Shown: positions 48,601 to 64,000, counted from the first letter of the stretch. The stretch is 64,000 nt of DNA from Halocaridina rubra (GCA_037179515.1 JAXCGZ010005701.1:97501-161500); one strand, 5' to 3'. Translations and numbers: made by a program. Notes: generated by a model not told the origin, from the sequence alone.

Positions 48601-48755
48601 AACTACGGTGGAAGGACCGACTGAAGGAGGATCTCAGAGAGAGACAGCTGGAGGAGGAGCAAGTGATGGACCGGAACCAGTGGAGACGACTAGTGAAGAG
48701 ATGCGACCCCATATGAAAATGGGAACGCAAATAGAGGAAGAAGAAGAAGAAGAAG
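45655..48755 (+). mobile_element. R1: RTE-type LINE inside P4
   Basis: Begins CCTCTGGGTTGCTAGAAATA and soon reaches CAGTGCCGGTCCCAAGCCCG and GTCAGGAAGGGCATCCGGC, the 5' region typical of RTE-like LINEs. It ends in a GAAGAAGAA run at 48735-48755. The P4 leader resumes with AAAAAATAGTGAAAAAC. It appears to be nearly full length, with one stop and one frameshift. Confidence 0.85.
45685..48716 (+). pseudogene. R1 ORF2: APE endonuclease and reverse transcriptase
   Basis: The first frame, 675 residues, has endonuclease motifs IATLNIGSMTGR (about 78), VQETRW (107), AYAPQVG (178), GGDLNGHIGHDN (213) and SQIDFLLY (277). GAQHSPVVA stands where the catalytic SDH/QH-x-P motif belongs. RT follows: GPDQIPAEVWK, IPNEWRDSIMVPIFKEKGDI, NYRGIKLTS and QFGFMKGRGTMDAVF, then FIDLEKA and a TAG at 47710 where the family has Y. 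A slip near 47890 leads to 47910-48716 with LFADDIVLV (catalytic pair), FKYLGSYVT, WFGHVKRR and RGRPKLRWKDRLKEDL, the usual RTE end. The residues before about 70 are probably leader, so the true start is uncertain. Confidence 0.88.
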
Positions 48756-48942
48756 AAAAAATAGTGAAAAACATTAATACTAACAGTATTGCAACATGTA
48801 AAATACGATACCGCTATCAGTGTTTCGGACAAAGGCTTCTACCATCTTCCATTGTCTCGCCTCACTCGTGTGCACCGTTCACGTTGTGCTTATTAATACG
48901 ATATGCTTGTGATTTTTTTATTCGCATATTTTCACCTTTGCA

Positions 48943-49026
48943 ATGCCTCCAAAGCATCCTTCATCTTTTAAGGCTTCTTGTAGAGAGCCTAAGCGGCAAA
49001 GGAAAATGTTAACCATAACAGATAAG
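48943..49026 (+). pseudogene. P4 transposase N-terminal stub
   Basis: An ATG at 48943 starts MPPKHPSSFKASCREPKRQ, and the frame continues to TITDK, then meets GGTAAGT at 49027. This is about 28 codons, shorter than the stubs of P3 and P6. The join has a splice-donor look, which may be chance because it comes from the 160-bp unit. Confidence 0.7.
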
Positions 49027-49363
49027 GTAAGTTTACCTATCACGTACATATAAATTTACGTTGCATGCTGTTATTTATAAAGTAAAGGGTGGTTTTTTAA
49101 CAGTGCATGGAGGGTTTATGTAGTAAACGTAAAAATAATTGTAATATACCTTTGTACATGAGTATGTCATATAAATTTATGCTTGCATGCTGTTATTTAT
49201 GAAGTAATGGGTGGTTTGTTAACAGTACAGGGAGGGTTTATACAGTTTATACGGTGTAAGCGTAAAAATAAATTAAAATATCTATGTACATATAGGCTGA
49301 TCCTACTCCGGGGGTTTCGTGTCGTGCCGGGTCCCGGAACCGAACCCCCGCGATAATGGGGGG

Positions 49364-50645
<1,282 letters not shown>

Positions 50646-51380
50646 TACCTTGTTCCTTATTTCCGCGATTTTTTTAACCGTTTAATTGCAATAGCGCCTC
50701 AAACAAATAATAGTAAAAAAAAACGAAAATCGCGAATAATGCTCATGCAAAAAAATTTGACATTTTTTTTTTCATTTTAGTAAAAAATCAAACTCCTCGG
50801 AGGCACTTTTCAGCCATCCTCCTCCTCTTCTACCGCTTAATGTGATCGGATATTATGAAGAAAATTGAAAAAAAGCATTAAGAACAAACAGCAAACATAT
50901 TTTCAATATAATATTGTCAGGGAAATAGCGTTTGAGGGTGCATCAGCTTTAATGGAAGTAGCAAAATGTTTGCCGATAGAGGTTCATTCTCCCACATCCT
51001 ACTCCTCTTCTACCGCTTAATGCGATCGGATATTATGAAGAAAATTGAAAAGAAAAGCATTAAGAACAAACAGCAAACATATTTTCAGTATAATATTGTC
51101 AGGGAAATAGCGTGTGAAGGTGCATCAGCTGATACGAAAGTGTGGAAAAACGTATGCATCCTCGTCCTCACCGCCACCATCAGTGTTGCCAGTATAGATG
51201 AATGAGAGAAATGATAAATATAAAAAATATACATGTAAGCTGGTAAGTTATTTCAAGTATCTTGAAGATGATGTACATTTTTATTTAAATTACAGTATGT
51301 ACTACCATCTTGTAATTAATATATATCTTAAAATGTACCATACATTTGAAAATAAAAATATCCGCTTTATCTGGCAACCC
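50646..51380. other. Family C fragment, then a duplicated unassigned unit
   Basis: The stretch 50647-50760 is a family C end (CCTTGTTCCTTATTTCCGCG). A unit with GATCGGATATTATGAAGAAA and TTCAATATAATATTGTCAGG occurs twice, at about 50813-50950 and 50994-51130. The open frame 50966-51205 overlaps the second copy, but I recognise no domain in it. Confidence 0.5.
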
Positions 51381-51383
51381 TGG

Positions 51384-51970
51384 CCACCATGCACGTCCCA
51401 GTGTAAGCCTGTTGCCAACGGCATAATAGAGTGCATTAATTTGTTTATATTACAGTAAATCTGTATATCTTTTATATTGCACACTATTTGCATGTTAATA
51501 TAATAAACTACAGGTCTTTCTGCTTTGTTATGTACTTAAAAAATATGTTTTAGTTATCTTATATCTTTGGTATAGTGTGTCTGGCCACCATGCATGTCCC
51601 AGTGTAAGCCTGTTGCCAACAGCATAATAGAGTGCATTAATTTGTTTACTGCACAGTAAATCTGTATATATTTTATACTGCACACTATTTGCATGTTAAT
51701 ATAAATAACTACAGGTCTTTCTGCTTTGTTATGTACTTATAAAATGTTTTACATATTTTATATCTTTGATATAGTGTGTCTGGCCACCATGCACATCCCA
51801 GTGTAAGCCTGTTGCCAACGGCAGAATAGAGTGCATTAATTTGTTTATTGTACAGTAAATCTGTATATCTTTACTATTTGCATGTTAATACAAATAACTA
51901 CAGGTCTTTCTGCTTTGTTATATACTTATAAAATATGTTTTACTTATCTTACATCTTTGTCATAGTGTGT
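51384..51970. repeat. Tandem repeat, about 193 bases, three units
   Basis: GGCCACCATGCACGTCCCAG begins units at about 51384, 51591 and 51781. Each has AAGCCTGTTGCCAACGGCA, ACTATTTGCATGTTAATATA and CTACAGGTCTTTCTGCTTTG. The unit is an extra amplification of family R sequence (CATGCATGTCCCAGTGT also at 36230 and 50312). It finishes at 51970-52100 with the usual R end beside TA. Confidence 0.85.
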
Positions 51971-52105
51971 CTATGGACGGTTGTGGAACGAGCTATGCCC
52001 TTTATCATTGTTTCCTATGGAAAATGACTCGTATTTTCACGCGATTTCCCATTTACTCGTGACTTCTGAGAACCTATCTCCGCATAATTCTGAGAACTGG
52101 GTATA

Positions 52106-52252
<147 letters not shown>

Positions 52253-52254
52253 TA

Positions 52255-53714
52255 CAGTGATCCTTCGCTGTATCGCGTTTTTTGGCTCGCAATTTCACTG
52301 TACCGCATTTTTTTTTGGCAATTTTTTTTTGGGGGGGGGGATATGCAAAAATATTAAAATATTAAAAAAATTAAAATTTTCAGTATTTTCATTTTTTTTA
52401 ATTGAAAAAATCATATTTCATTATCTAATTGATAAAAAAAATTTACTTCCCAGCCTACGAATAATAAAACAGTAAAAAATAGTAAACAACAAAAATTTAG
52501 ATATACAGTATAACTCACAGTATTGCATCATGTGAAATAGTGTCCGATAGCGTACAATGTATTGGGGTCGCAGCTACGTGAGCTAGCATATATATTTATA
52601 TTTCCAGTAGTTTCCTGATTTTATTGATAAAAAAACGTATTTCTTAGCCTAAGAATAATAAAAGAGTAAAAAATAGTAAAAAACATAAATACTAAGAGTA
52701 TTGCAACATGTAAAATATGATACCGGTATTTCTTAGCCTAAGAGTTATAATACAGGTAAAAAATAGTAAAAAACATAAATTTAGATATATAACTCACAGT
52801 ATTGCATCATGTGAAATAGTGTCCGATAGTGTACAATGTATTGGGGTCGCAGCTATGTGAGCTAGCATATATATTAAAATTTCCAGTAGTTTCATGATTT
52901 TATTGATAAAAAAGCGTATTTCTTAGCCTAAGAATAATAAAGCAGTAAAAAACATAAATACTAACAGTATTGCAACATGTAAAATACGATACCGCTATCA
53001 GCGTTTCGGACAAAGGCTTGCACCATCTTCCATTGTCTCGCCTCACTTGGTCAGTCTAACTCACGTGTGCGCCATTCACTTTGTACTTACTAATACGTTT
53101 TGCTTGTGATTTTTTTACTCGCATATTTTAACCTTTGCAATGCCTCCCAAGCATCCTTCATCTTCTAAGGCTTCTTGTAGTGAGCCTAAGCGGCAAAGGA
53201 AAATGTTAACCATAACAGATAAGGTGAAACTCTTCGATATGTTGAAAGAAGGAAAAAGGTTTACGGATGTCGGCCGCTATTTTGGCCTCAATGAATAACA
53301 GCCGTAAAGCTGTTATTGGCTGCGGAATAATTTCCTCTGGCGTCTACAAACTCATTACCACCTCATTCACGATAAGTTTACCTATCACGTACATATAAAT
53401 TTACGTTGCATACTGTTATTATAAAGTAAAGGATAGTTTTTTAACAGTGCAGGGAGGGTTTATACAGTAAACGTAAAAATCATTGTAAAATACCTATGTA
53501 CATGAGTATGTCATATAAATTTATGCTTGCATGCTGTTATTTATGAAGTAAAGGGTGGTTTGTTAACAGTACAGGGAGTGTTTATACAGTTTATGTGGTG
53601 TAAACGTAAAAATAAATTAAAATATCTATGTACATATAGGCTGATCCTACTCCGCGATTTTCCTGTCTCGCGCCGGGTCCCGGAACCGAACCTTCGCGAT
53701 AATTGAAGGAACAC

Positions 53715-53715
<1 letters not shown>
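52255..53715 (+). mobile_element. P5: non-autonomous Tigger/pogo derivative
   Basis: The left end is CAGTGATCCTTCGCTGTATC. The right end is the complement of AAGTGTTCCTTCAATTATCG (terminal CAG decayed). The leader segment is present twice (52535-52735 and 52815-53100). The transposase stub 53140-53298 keeps 52 codons to LNE and then a TAA, where it joins CAGCCGTAAAGCTGTTATTG from the gene's 3' side. This deletion differs from that in P3/P6 and in P4. Confidence 0.8.
53140..53298 (+). pseudogene. P5 transposase N-terminal stub
   Basis: Reads MPPKHPSSSKASCSEPKRQR to YFGLNE followed by TAA, 52 residues covering the first helix-turn-helix. ITDKVKLFDMLKEGKRFTD shows a few substitutions from P1. 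The downstream sequence is that after the P1 stop codon, so the deletion runs from codon 52 to just past the gene. Confidence 0.8.

Positions 53716-53718
<3 letters not shown>

Positions 53719-53810
<92 letters not shown>
53719..53810. repeat. (TA)n array
   Basis: About 46 units joining P5 directly to P6. Confidence 0.97.
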
Positions 53811-55912
<2,102 letters not shown>

Positions 55913-56000
55913 TTCAGAACGCGTGTTTTGCATCCTCCTTCCATATTCAAATTTGTATCTGGTTTCTGAATGACAAATTTGTTAATAAAATGTATCCAAT

Positions 56001-56725
<725 letters not shown>

Positions 56726-56815
<90 letters not shown>

Positions 56816-56885
56816 TAATTAACTCTTGTTCATTCAACCAAAACCACATTATTTATTGTAAAAATAATGGTTTAGTTACAAATTC

Positions 56886-56947
<62 letters not shown>

Positions 56948-57238
56948 AATCACCACAAATCATCATCAAAGGAAAATTATTGTTAACAATAATAATAACA
57001 ATAATAATAATAATAATAATAATAATAAGATCTAAGGAGAATTTTTTGGAATAGACATCATGAGAGTAATGCAGAGGTATATTAAAACCCAGCAGAGAGC
57101 TGGATATTCATTACACATCTTTTATAATCCCTTCACATCTGACTGGTCATTACACTCTCCATCTGTTTCTCTTTACAGCCTGATAAAGGCTGTTTTATTT
57201 TATAATTTTTTGGCCCATCCTGGTGTCACAATGATCTA

Positions 57239-57269
<31 letters not shown>

Positions 57270-57368
57270 CGGTATTCACGAATTCCGAGTTTTTTACTAT
57301 TATTTTTGGGGGGCGTTATTTCAGTTTCGTGGATAAAAAAATCGCGTATAAAAGGAACAAGGTGTATA
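56726..57368. mobile_element. Family C/M element, reversed copy
   Basis: Has (GA)n at 56726-56811, (AAT)n at 56888-57027 with unique breaks, and the core ending CTGATAAAGGCTGTTTTATT. A poly(A)/G tract and the family C end (complement CACCTTGTTCCTTTTATACG) at 57368 follow. Only TATATATA separates it from P2. Confidence 0.55.
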
Positions 57369-57479
57369 TATACAGTGTTGCCTCTCTTATCGCGGTAGTT
57401 CGGTTCCGGGACCCGGCGCGAACCAGGAAATCCGCGAAGTAGGGTCCGCCTATATGTACATAGATATTTTAATATATTT

Positions 57480-58130
57480 TTACGTTTACACTGTATAAAC
57501 CCTCCCTGCACCGTTAAAAAAACACCCTTTACATTATAAATAACAGCAAGCAACGTAAATTTTTATGAAAGTGATAGATAAAATTACGGTGAATGAGGTG
57601 ATAATGATGTGACATACATACTCATTTACATTTATTTTTTCATTTACGTACTGTATAAACAAACCCTCACTGCACTGTTAAAAAAAACACCCTTAACATT
57701 ATAGATAACAGCAAGCAACGTAAATTTTTATGAAAGTGATAGGAAAACTTACCGTGAATGTGATGATGACGTGACATACATACTCATTTACAATTATTTT
57801 TTCGTTTACGTACTGTATAAACCCTCCCTGCACTGTTAAAAAAACACCCTTTACATTATAAATAACAGCAAGCATTGTAAATTTTTATGAAACTGATAGA
57901 TAAAATTACGGTGAATGAGGTGATAATGACGTGACATACATACTCATTTACAATTATTTTTTCGTTTACGAACTGTATAAACCCTCCCTGCACTGTTAAA
58001 AAAAACACCCTTTGCATTATAAATAACAGCACGCAACGTAAATTTTTATGAAAGTGATAGATAAAATTACGGTGAATGAGGTGATGATGACGTGACATAC
58101 ATTTGTACATGATAGGTAAACTTACCGTGA
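57480..58130 (-). repeat. 160-bp subterminal tandem array of P2
   Basis: About four units against seven in P1, in the same position between the gene and the B end. The spacing of CGTTTACG/CATTTACG landmarks is again about 160. Confidence 0.9.
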
Positions 58131-58190
58131 ATGAGGTGATGATCATCATTCTCGACCCCGGAGGAAATTATTTCACAGCCAATAAAAGCT

Positions 58191-59923
58191 TTACGGCTGC
58201 ATTTTTGCTGGGAAGAACATGGTAATGGGGAGTTGCTGTTGTTGTTTCTTCATTTGTTGGAACATGGCATGGTAAGGAGTCATGGCATCGTCGAGAAAAT
58301 TACAGAAGGTCACCGAACGAACCATATTTTCGTCATGTTCCTGCGAGAGTTGTTGGAGTGCTCTGTAATGTTCATACATGGCTGCCAAACGTTCGAGTGT
58401 AAGGCCAGGTTCTTCAGTTGGTTCATGCGATTCCTCAAGTTCTTCCTCTTCTTCGCTCGCTGATTTCGTCATTTCATCCAAGTCTTCATCACTCAAAGGC
58501 TGCGAGTGGCAGTCAATCAGTTCATTCACATATTCGGGAGTCATATCTTTAAAGCCTTCTCCTCCTAGCAATGCAGCCAACTTCACAGCTTTCGCAACTG
58601 CCGCCTTCTGCACCTCGACAGGAGCAAATCCCTTGTAGTCGTGGATGATTTCGGGCCACAATTTCTTCCAGCTGGCATTGATTGTGGCCGACTTCATTTC
58701 TTTGATTGCTTTCTGAATATTTTTTAGGCATGTGGCAATCGTGTAATTACGCCAGTAAGTCTTCAATGAGAAGTCTTTGTCCGAATCCATGGAATCAACT
58801 AGGTTCGCCAGGGCATTTCGTGTGTAGAGGGCCTTGAACGCACGAATAATGCCTTGATCCATAGGCTGAATCAGTGACGTCATATTCGGTGGCAGGAACT
58901 CAACTTGAACACCGTCATATTGGAGCTTAATTGCGTGGCCACCAGCATTATCCATCAAAAGAAGGACTTTAAATTCAAGGCCTTTTTCCATAAGATTAAG
59001 TTTTACCTGAGGGATAAACATTGGTGAAACCAGTCCAATGTGAGGCTTTTCATGATCCAGGCCTTGGGGTTATGCATCCAATACACTGGCAGCAGATTCT
59101 TATTCTTGTTCTTCAAAGCCCTAGGGTTCTTTGACTTGTAGATAAGCCCGGGCTTTAACATGAAGCCCGCAGCATTCCCGCACATGATGAGGGTAACGCG
59201 ATCTTTGTGCGCTCTAAATCCCGGGGCTTTAGCTTCTTCCTTGAAGAGAAAAGTGCGAGATGGCATTCTCTTCCAAAATAACTCAGTCTCATCCATGTTG
59301 AAGACTTGCTCAGGAACATATTCCCCTTCGGCGATAATTTTCTTGAAGCCATTCTTGACGTAATTTTCTGCGGCAGCTGTATCTGCAGAGGCAGCCTCGC
59401 CATAAACTGAAACGCTCTTTAGGCCATAGCGTTTTTGAAATTTGAAGAACCATCCCATGCTAGCAACGAACGGTTGTATCCTCGATGGAGAATCGCTGGA
59501 GGGTCCTGGTTGTGGGTCGCCACTGTCGTCATCGGGTTCATTTGCAGCGAATGTCTCGTACAGCTTCTTCGCCTTTGTTTGTATGATATTGGTGTCTAAG
59601 CTGATGTTTTTCTTTCTGCAATCAGCAATCCACAGGGCCAAAGCAGCTTCCATGCGCACTACTGCCTTATTGCGGGGTGATACGAGCCTCTTTGCCGATT
59701 TATTAAAAGAAATGCTCACTGTTTTCCTGATCTTTGCCTCGTCCTTTTTTATGTAAGGCACAGTAGATTTATTGAGGCCAAAATAGCGGCCGACATCCAC
59801 AAACTTTTTTCCTTCTTTCAACACATCTAAGAGTTTCACTTTAACTACAATAGTTAACATTTTCCTTTGCCGCTTAGGCTCACTACAAGAAGCCTTAGAA
59901 GATGAAGGATGCTTGGGAGGCAT
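58191..59923 (-). pseudogene. P2 Tigger-type transposase, one frameshift
   Basis: An ATG at 59921-59923 is present. Residues 20-70 form the psq-like HTH (KVKLLDVLKEGKKFVDVGRY) and 85-170 the CENP-B HTH ending GWFFKFQKRYGL. DDE: Asp210 in VFNMDETELFWK (Gly of MDETG is Glu here). Then a single base is missing near 59020 relative to P1 (CAATG-TTTATCCC), shifting to the 58191-59021 frame. That frame holds LLLMDNAGGHA and LIQPMDQGIIRAF, the other two Asp. The acidic linker before the HTH end is 12 codons shorter than in P1. The C-terminus is EEEEELEESHEPTEEPG and a Gln run. Related domesticated host proteins are the TIGD/jerky group. Confidence 0.88.
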
Positions 59924-61041
59924 TGCAAAGGTTAAAATATGCAAGTAAAAAAAATCACAAGCAAAACGTATTAGTAAGCACAACGAGAGCAGCGCACACA
60001 AGAGTTAGACTGAGCGAGTGAGGCGGCACATTGGAAATTGGAGGGAAAAGCAAACTGCAATGAAAAAGCCAATCAGACCCCATGATACAGAAAATATTGA
60101 AAAACAGTTCTGTGATTCGTTGTCTCCCGACCTCACAGCCAATAGCATTCCATGAACTATCTCACGTAGGTGAGAGCCTTTTCGTTTCCGAAACGTTGAT
60201 AGCGGTATCGTATTTTACATGGTGAAATACTGTTAGTACTTTATGTTTTTTATTATTTTTTACTGTTTTATTATTCTTAGGCTAGGAAATACTTGTTTTA
60301 TCAATAAAATAATGAAAATTTTAATATTCACTAGGTCACGTGGGTGAGGGCCTTTTCGTTTTCCGAAACGTTGATAGCGGTATCGTATTTTACATGGTGA
60401 AAGTACTTTTAGTACTTTATATGTTTTTTTTTTATTATTTTTTACTGTTTTATTATTCTTAGGCAGGAAATACTTGTTTTATCAATAAAATAATGAAAAT
60501 TTTAATATTCAATAGGTCACAAAGGTGAGAGCCTTTGCGATTTCCGAAACACTGATACCGGTATCGTATTTTACGTGGTGCAATACTGTTTACTATTTTT
60601 TGCTGTTTTATTATTCTTAGGCTAAGAAATACGTTTGTTTTATCAATAAAATCATGAAACTACTGGAAATATAAATATTATATGCTAGCTCACGTAGCTG
60701 TGACCCCAATACTGTACATTGTACGCTATCGGACACTGGTTTGCATGATGCAATACCCTGTACTGTGAATTATACTGTACGTACGTATATCTAAATTTAT
60801 TGTTTTTTACTATTTTTTTTTACTGTTTTATTAATCGTAGGCTGGGAAATATTTTTTTTTTATCAATTAAATAATGAAAATTTTTTTTTTCAATAAAAAA
60901 AATGAAAATACTGAAATTTTTTTTTCTTTCAATATTTTAATATTTTTGCGTATACCCATAAAATAAAATAATAATTTATCCAAATAAAAACCGCGATAGA
61001 GTGAGAACGCGAACCAAGAAGCGCGAATAACCGGGGTAACA

Positions 61042-61044
<3 letters not shown>

Positions 61045-61132
<88 letters not shown>
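61045..61132. repeat. (TA)n array
   Basis: About 44 units between the P2 end and the tRNA-like palindrome. Confidence 0.97.
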
Positions 61133-61136
<4 letters not shown>

Positions 61137-61297
61137 TAATTTTTTTTTTTTTTTTTACCCCGACCGGGACTCGAACCTAGGACTTATGATTACTAAGTCA
61201 AGGCGCTACCACTAGTAGTGGTAGCGCCTTGACTTAGTAATCATAAGTCCTAGGTTCGAGTCCCGGTCGGGGTAAAAAAAAAAAAAAAATTATTCAT
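61132..61297. repeat. Head-to-head tRNA-like palindrome
   Basis: Arms of about 80 bases, identical by eye except for one base of T/A-run length (17 T against 16 A), around a 3-base centre (61214-61216). Each arm is the tRNA-like head of the SINE: GTGGTAGCGCC, then TCCTAGGTTCGAGTCCC (B box GGTTCGAGTCC), then GGTCGGGGTA and the A run. The right arm passes into the SINE body (TTCATGTTTTCACATATGTA). Confidence 0.88.
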
Positions 61298-61326
61298 GTT
61301 TTCACATATGTAATGTGCTTATTTGG

Positions 61327-61483
<157 letters not shown>

Positions 61484-62480
61484 CATAGAGTCCTCATGTA
61501 AAGTCGTTTCGCTGTTACGACAAAGGCCTGTCAAGGGTCTCTTGGTACCGGGAATTGTTCTGATGCACCCAGAATTGAGTCACTCTCAAATAGTTAAAGT
61601 ACTATTAGACACTCTGTAACTTACTAACGAGTTAGGTTGCAAAAGTCTATTCGAAAGTAGAATATTTTTAAGTTGTCTCTGGGTCAAATCAATACAATGC
61701 AGTAAGTACAGTAAGTACTGTATAGTACTTAGGCTAAAGTCACTCAAATACTACATAAAACAAAAAGTGTACAGTACTGATGAATTCTAATACAGTGATA
61801 ATTATGGAAAAATGGATTACAGTAATACATACATTAAAACATGGGTAGATAATGGGTAGGCATTTGTTCGTATCTATGACTGTTTGCAACTCGGTTGTTC
61901 ATAAGCTTCTGTAGTTTCACTTATATGTTCACATGAGGATCAATTAAGGCTCTTCCATTAATGAAGGTCGACACGCCAACTCACAAAACAAAAGAAACAC
62001 TAAGCTACCCCTCTCTCATCATTTGTTATGCTAGAGATAGTCTCCCACTCATTTGGTTAGACCAATATTTCCAAGATAGGAACAGGAAGTGTTGAGGCAG
62101 ATGTTGTTGAGCTGAAAAAACTTCTCTTTCCTCAGAGAATCCTCTTATAAGTTTTACAAACAGGTCAGACAGTAATATTAAAACAGTGGCAAATACAGCT
62201 GTTCTCATACTTATCAAGTTAATGGCTTTAATTATTTATTTTCTTATATACAGTTGGTTATCTTGAAAAATTATATTGAATTTAAAAAGAAAAAATACCA
62301 AACATGTAGCTGTAAATATGATTTTATTCTAAATAGTTTGGTGAGCGCAATGTAAGAATATGATGTCATGCGGCATTAGAAGCAGGAAAAGGACTAGCGC
62401 TCAGTTTATTCCCGGCCACTACATTGTATCTAGTGCTTTCGTCTGCTCTCTCACTGTGTTCGCTCGTTACTGCCTTTACT

Positions 62481-62711
62481 ATGCCTCCCAAGTGTGTTAG
62501 TGGTAGCTCTGATGGCAGTGCCACTAAGAAAAGAAAAGTCATGACTATGGAAATTAAAATTGAAGAGGCAAATCATGCTGGAAAGGGAGAATCTTCTACG
62601 AATATTGGCCGCAATCTCGGATCAGCCCATATAACTGTGACCACGATCATCAAAGACAAAGATCACATCCGTAACCAAATTTCTCCCTCCCTATGCAAGC
62701 ACAGCACATGA
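62481..62711 (+). pseudogene. Transposase N-terminal fragment, Tigger/jerky type
   Basis: From ATG: MPPKCVSGSSDGSATKKRK, then VMTMEIKIEEANHAGKGESS, TNIGRNLGSAHITVTTIIKD and KDHIRNQ. The pattern basic-rich start, MxxKIEI..., GxSxTxIGRxLG, TVxTIIKDKDxI is the psq/CENP-B-like HTH of Tigger transposases. It differs clearly from P1/P2, so a separate family. The stop comes at 62709-62711, well short of a full transposase (usually over 450 residues). Confidence 0.7.
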
Positions 62712-62743
62712 GTACAGTAAAAGTAAGCAATACCTACAGTTCT

Positions 62744-62936
62744 GTTGTAGTGTAATATTCTTATGTTTATAAGTGTGTTTTATAATTTTACAATGAGAAC
62801 TTATTTTGTGGTAGTGTAATATTTTAATGTTTATGAGTGTGTTCTATAATTTTACAATGAGAACTTACTTTGTTGTAGTGTAATATATTTTATGTTTATA
62901 AGAGTATTTTATAATCTTACAATGAGAACTTAAAAT
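62744..62936. repeat. Tandem repeat, about 68 bases, three units
   Basis: TGTAGTGTAATATTCTTATG, then AATTTTACAATGAGAACTTA, recurs with small changes at about 62744, 62811 and 62875. It lies after the transposase fragment. Confidence 0.85.
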
Positions 62937-63383
62937 ACAATACGTACAGTTTATTTTTCTATAGATTATGTATTGATTGTTCTTTTGCCTCTCCAGACTC
63001 ACCTGACCCAATCTCCTCAGCACCTGCCATTACCAGCTTTCTCCTGATAAGCAAAGTCTCTCCCACCCTATGCAAGCACAGCACATGAGTACAGTGAAAG
63101 TAAGCAATCTACAGTTTTGCTATGTTTATAAGTACAGATATTTTAAATCATATAAGTGTTGTTTTATTATACTGTACAGTATCTGTACAGTATTATGTTT
63201 ATTTCAAAGATTAGGATTAGTATTAAGATGAGCTTTAGTATTTTTCTAAGATTCATTAGAAACATAAACTTTGTCTATTTTTTAGATGAATTATTTTTTA
63301 CATAGGTTGGAGGACCTAGGTTCGTCCGACTTACGTTGATTTTTTCCGTCAGGAACGGAACCCTTGCATTATATGAGGACTCC

Positions 63384-63578
<195 letters not shown>

Positions 63579-63629
63579 TAAAAACAAAAATGGTTTATTT
63601 TTTAAAATTCGTCCCTTCAATATTAAGTT

Positions 63630-64000
63630 AGAATGCGTTCATTCCTAAGTATAGCAGATATAAGCTATAAGGTTGGATTCCTTTTAACCTTCTGTTGTGT
63701 AGTGGTAGCGCCTTTACTTAGTAATCATAAGTCCTAGCTTCGAGTCCCGGTCGGGGTAAAAAAATGCTTCATGTTTTCACCTATGTAATGTGCTTAATTG
63801 GTTATTTCATGGCCCGAATGAGATTGGGATTTGAATTAAATGCTAAAATGAAGCCACCAGTGAGGTTGGGGAATCTGTAATATGAACATATTGGCATTCA
63901 GTTAGAATGCGTTCATTCCTAAGTATAGCAAATATAAGCTATAAGGTTGGATTCCTTTTAGCCTTCTGTGGTGTAGTGGTAGCGCCTTGACTTAGTAATC
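63630..64000 (+). repeat. Tandem tRNA-like SINE units, running off the window
   Basis: Plus-strand copy of the unit at 42765-43510. Body (AGAATGCGTTCATTCCTAAG), head (GTGTAGTGGTAGCGCC and a B-box-like AGCTTCGAGTCC at about 63737), body again, and the start of a second head at 63968 cut by the window end. Spacing of heads is about 270, as in the other array. Confidence 0.75.

Larger units (their letters stand above)
57373..61044 (-). mobile_element. P2: full-length Tigger/pogo transposon
   Basis: 3672 bases. Left end CAGTGTTGCCTCTCTTATCG (type B) and right end the complement of CAGTGTTACCCCGGTTATTC (type A), each against TA. Order on the minus strand: A end, leader with two or three units of about 165 bases (60170-60600), transposase (59923 to 58191), about four 160-bp units (57480-58130), B end. 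It has no nested insertion and so serves as reference for P1. Confidence 0.9.

Noticed and set aside
48539..48832. Reverse-strand frame with Phe and Leu runs after R1
   Set aside because: Antisense of the R1 C-terminus and its GAA tail.
50966..51205. Possible small gene, 79 residues
   Set aside because: It lies in a twofold duplicated repeat, and the other copy has stops and indels in the same frame. No domain recognised.
61217..61273. Functional tRNA gene from the A/B-box-like sequence
   Set aside because: The acceptor arms do not pair and the anticodon arm is irregular. The same unit occurs in tandem with a constant body, so a tRNA-derived SINE fits better.

Overview
This is eukaryotic nuclear DNA made almost entirely of transposable elements and simple repeats. 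I see no host protein-coding gene, rRNA or canonical tRNA gene. An arthropod is likely, and a decapod crustacean is my best guess. The reasons are CCTAA/TTAGG pentamers (the arthropod telomere unit), very long (TA)n, (TC)n and (TTA)n arrays, BEL/Pao and several Ty3/Gypsy lineages, jockey/CR1-type and RTE LINEs, and many Tigger/pogo transposons. The species is an inference; a similarity search would settle it.

Positions 1-31,500 are nested retrotransposons. G1, a decayed Ty3/Gypsy relic (300-9525, +), is broken by G2, a Mag-like Ty3/Gypsy element (1848-6758, -), and by L1, a 5'-truncated LINE (about 6905-9231, -). A 420-bp foldback MITE (10166-10584) separates this block from a second nest. 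In that nest G3 (Ty3/Gypsy, about 10783-31502, +) contains B1 (BEL/Pao, 12100-23366, -). One long LTR of B1 contains G4 (Ty3/Gypsy, 12953-18715, +), and G4 contains L2, a second LINE copy (15433-17036, +). G3 also carries a 178-bp retroposon (24704-24881) and G5, a young CsRn1/Kabuki-type element (25398-30747). At most junctions the interrupted reading frame resumes on the far side, so the order of insertion can be read from the sequence.

Positions 31,500-64,000 look like beads on a string: DNA transposons separated by (TA)n arrays. The main family (P1-P6 plus an inverted derivative, P1n, nested in P1) is Tigger/pogo-like, with ends starting CAGTG and TA target sites. P1 (37194-42633) and P2 (57373-61044) keep most of a CENP-B/jerky-type DDE transposase, each broken at different places. 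P3-P6 are internal-deletion derivatives keeping only the transposase N-terminus. The family carries 160-bp subterminal tandem arrays and tandemly duplicated 5' leaders. Also present are an RTE LINE inside P4, three copies of a fused repeat ending in a LINE 3' fragment, other TA-flanked MITEs, a tandem array of tRNA-like SINE units, and a near-perfect head-to-head palindrome of the same tRNA-like unit at 61132-61297.

Autonomous elements supply reverse transcriptase, integrase or transposase, and short derivatives depend on them. Only L1 (open from the endonuclease end to the stop), G5 (few breaks), R1 (one stop and one frameshift) and P1/P2 look recently active. All boundaries were read by eye.
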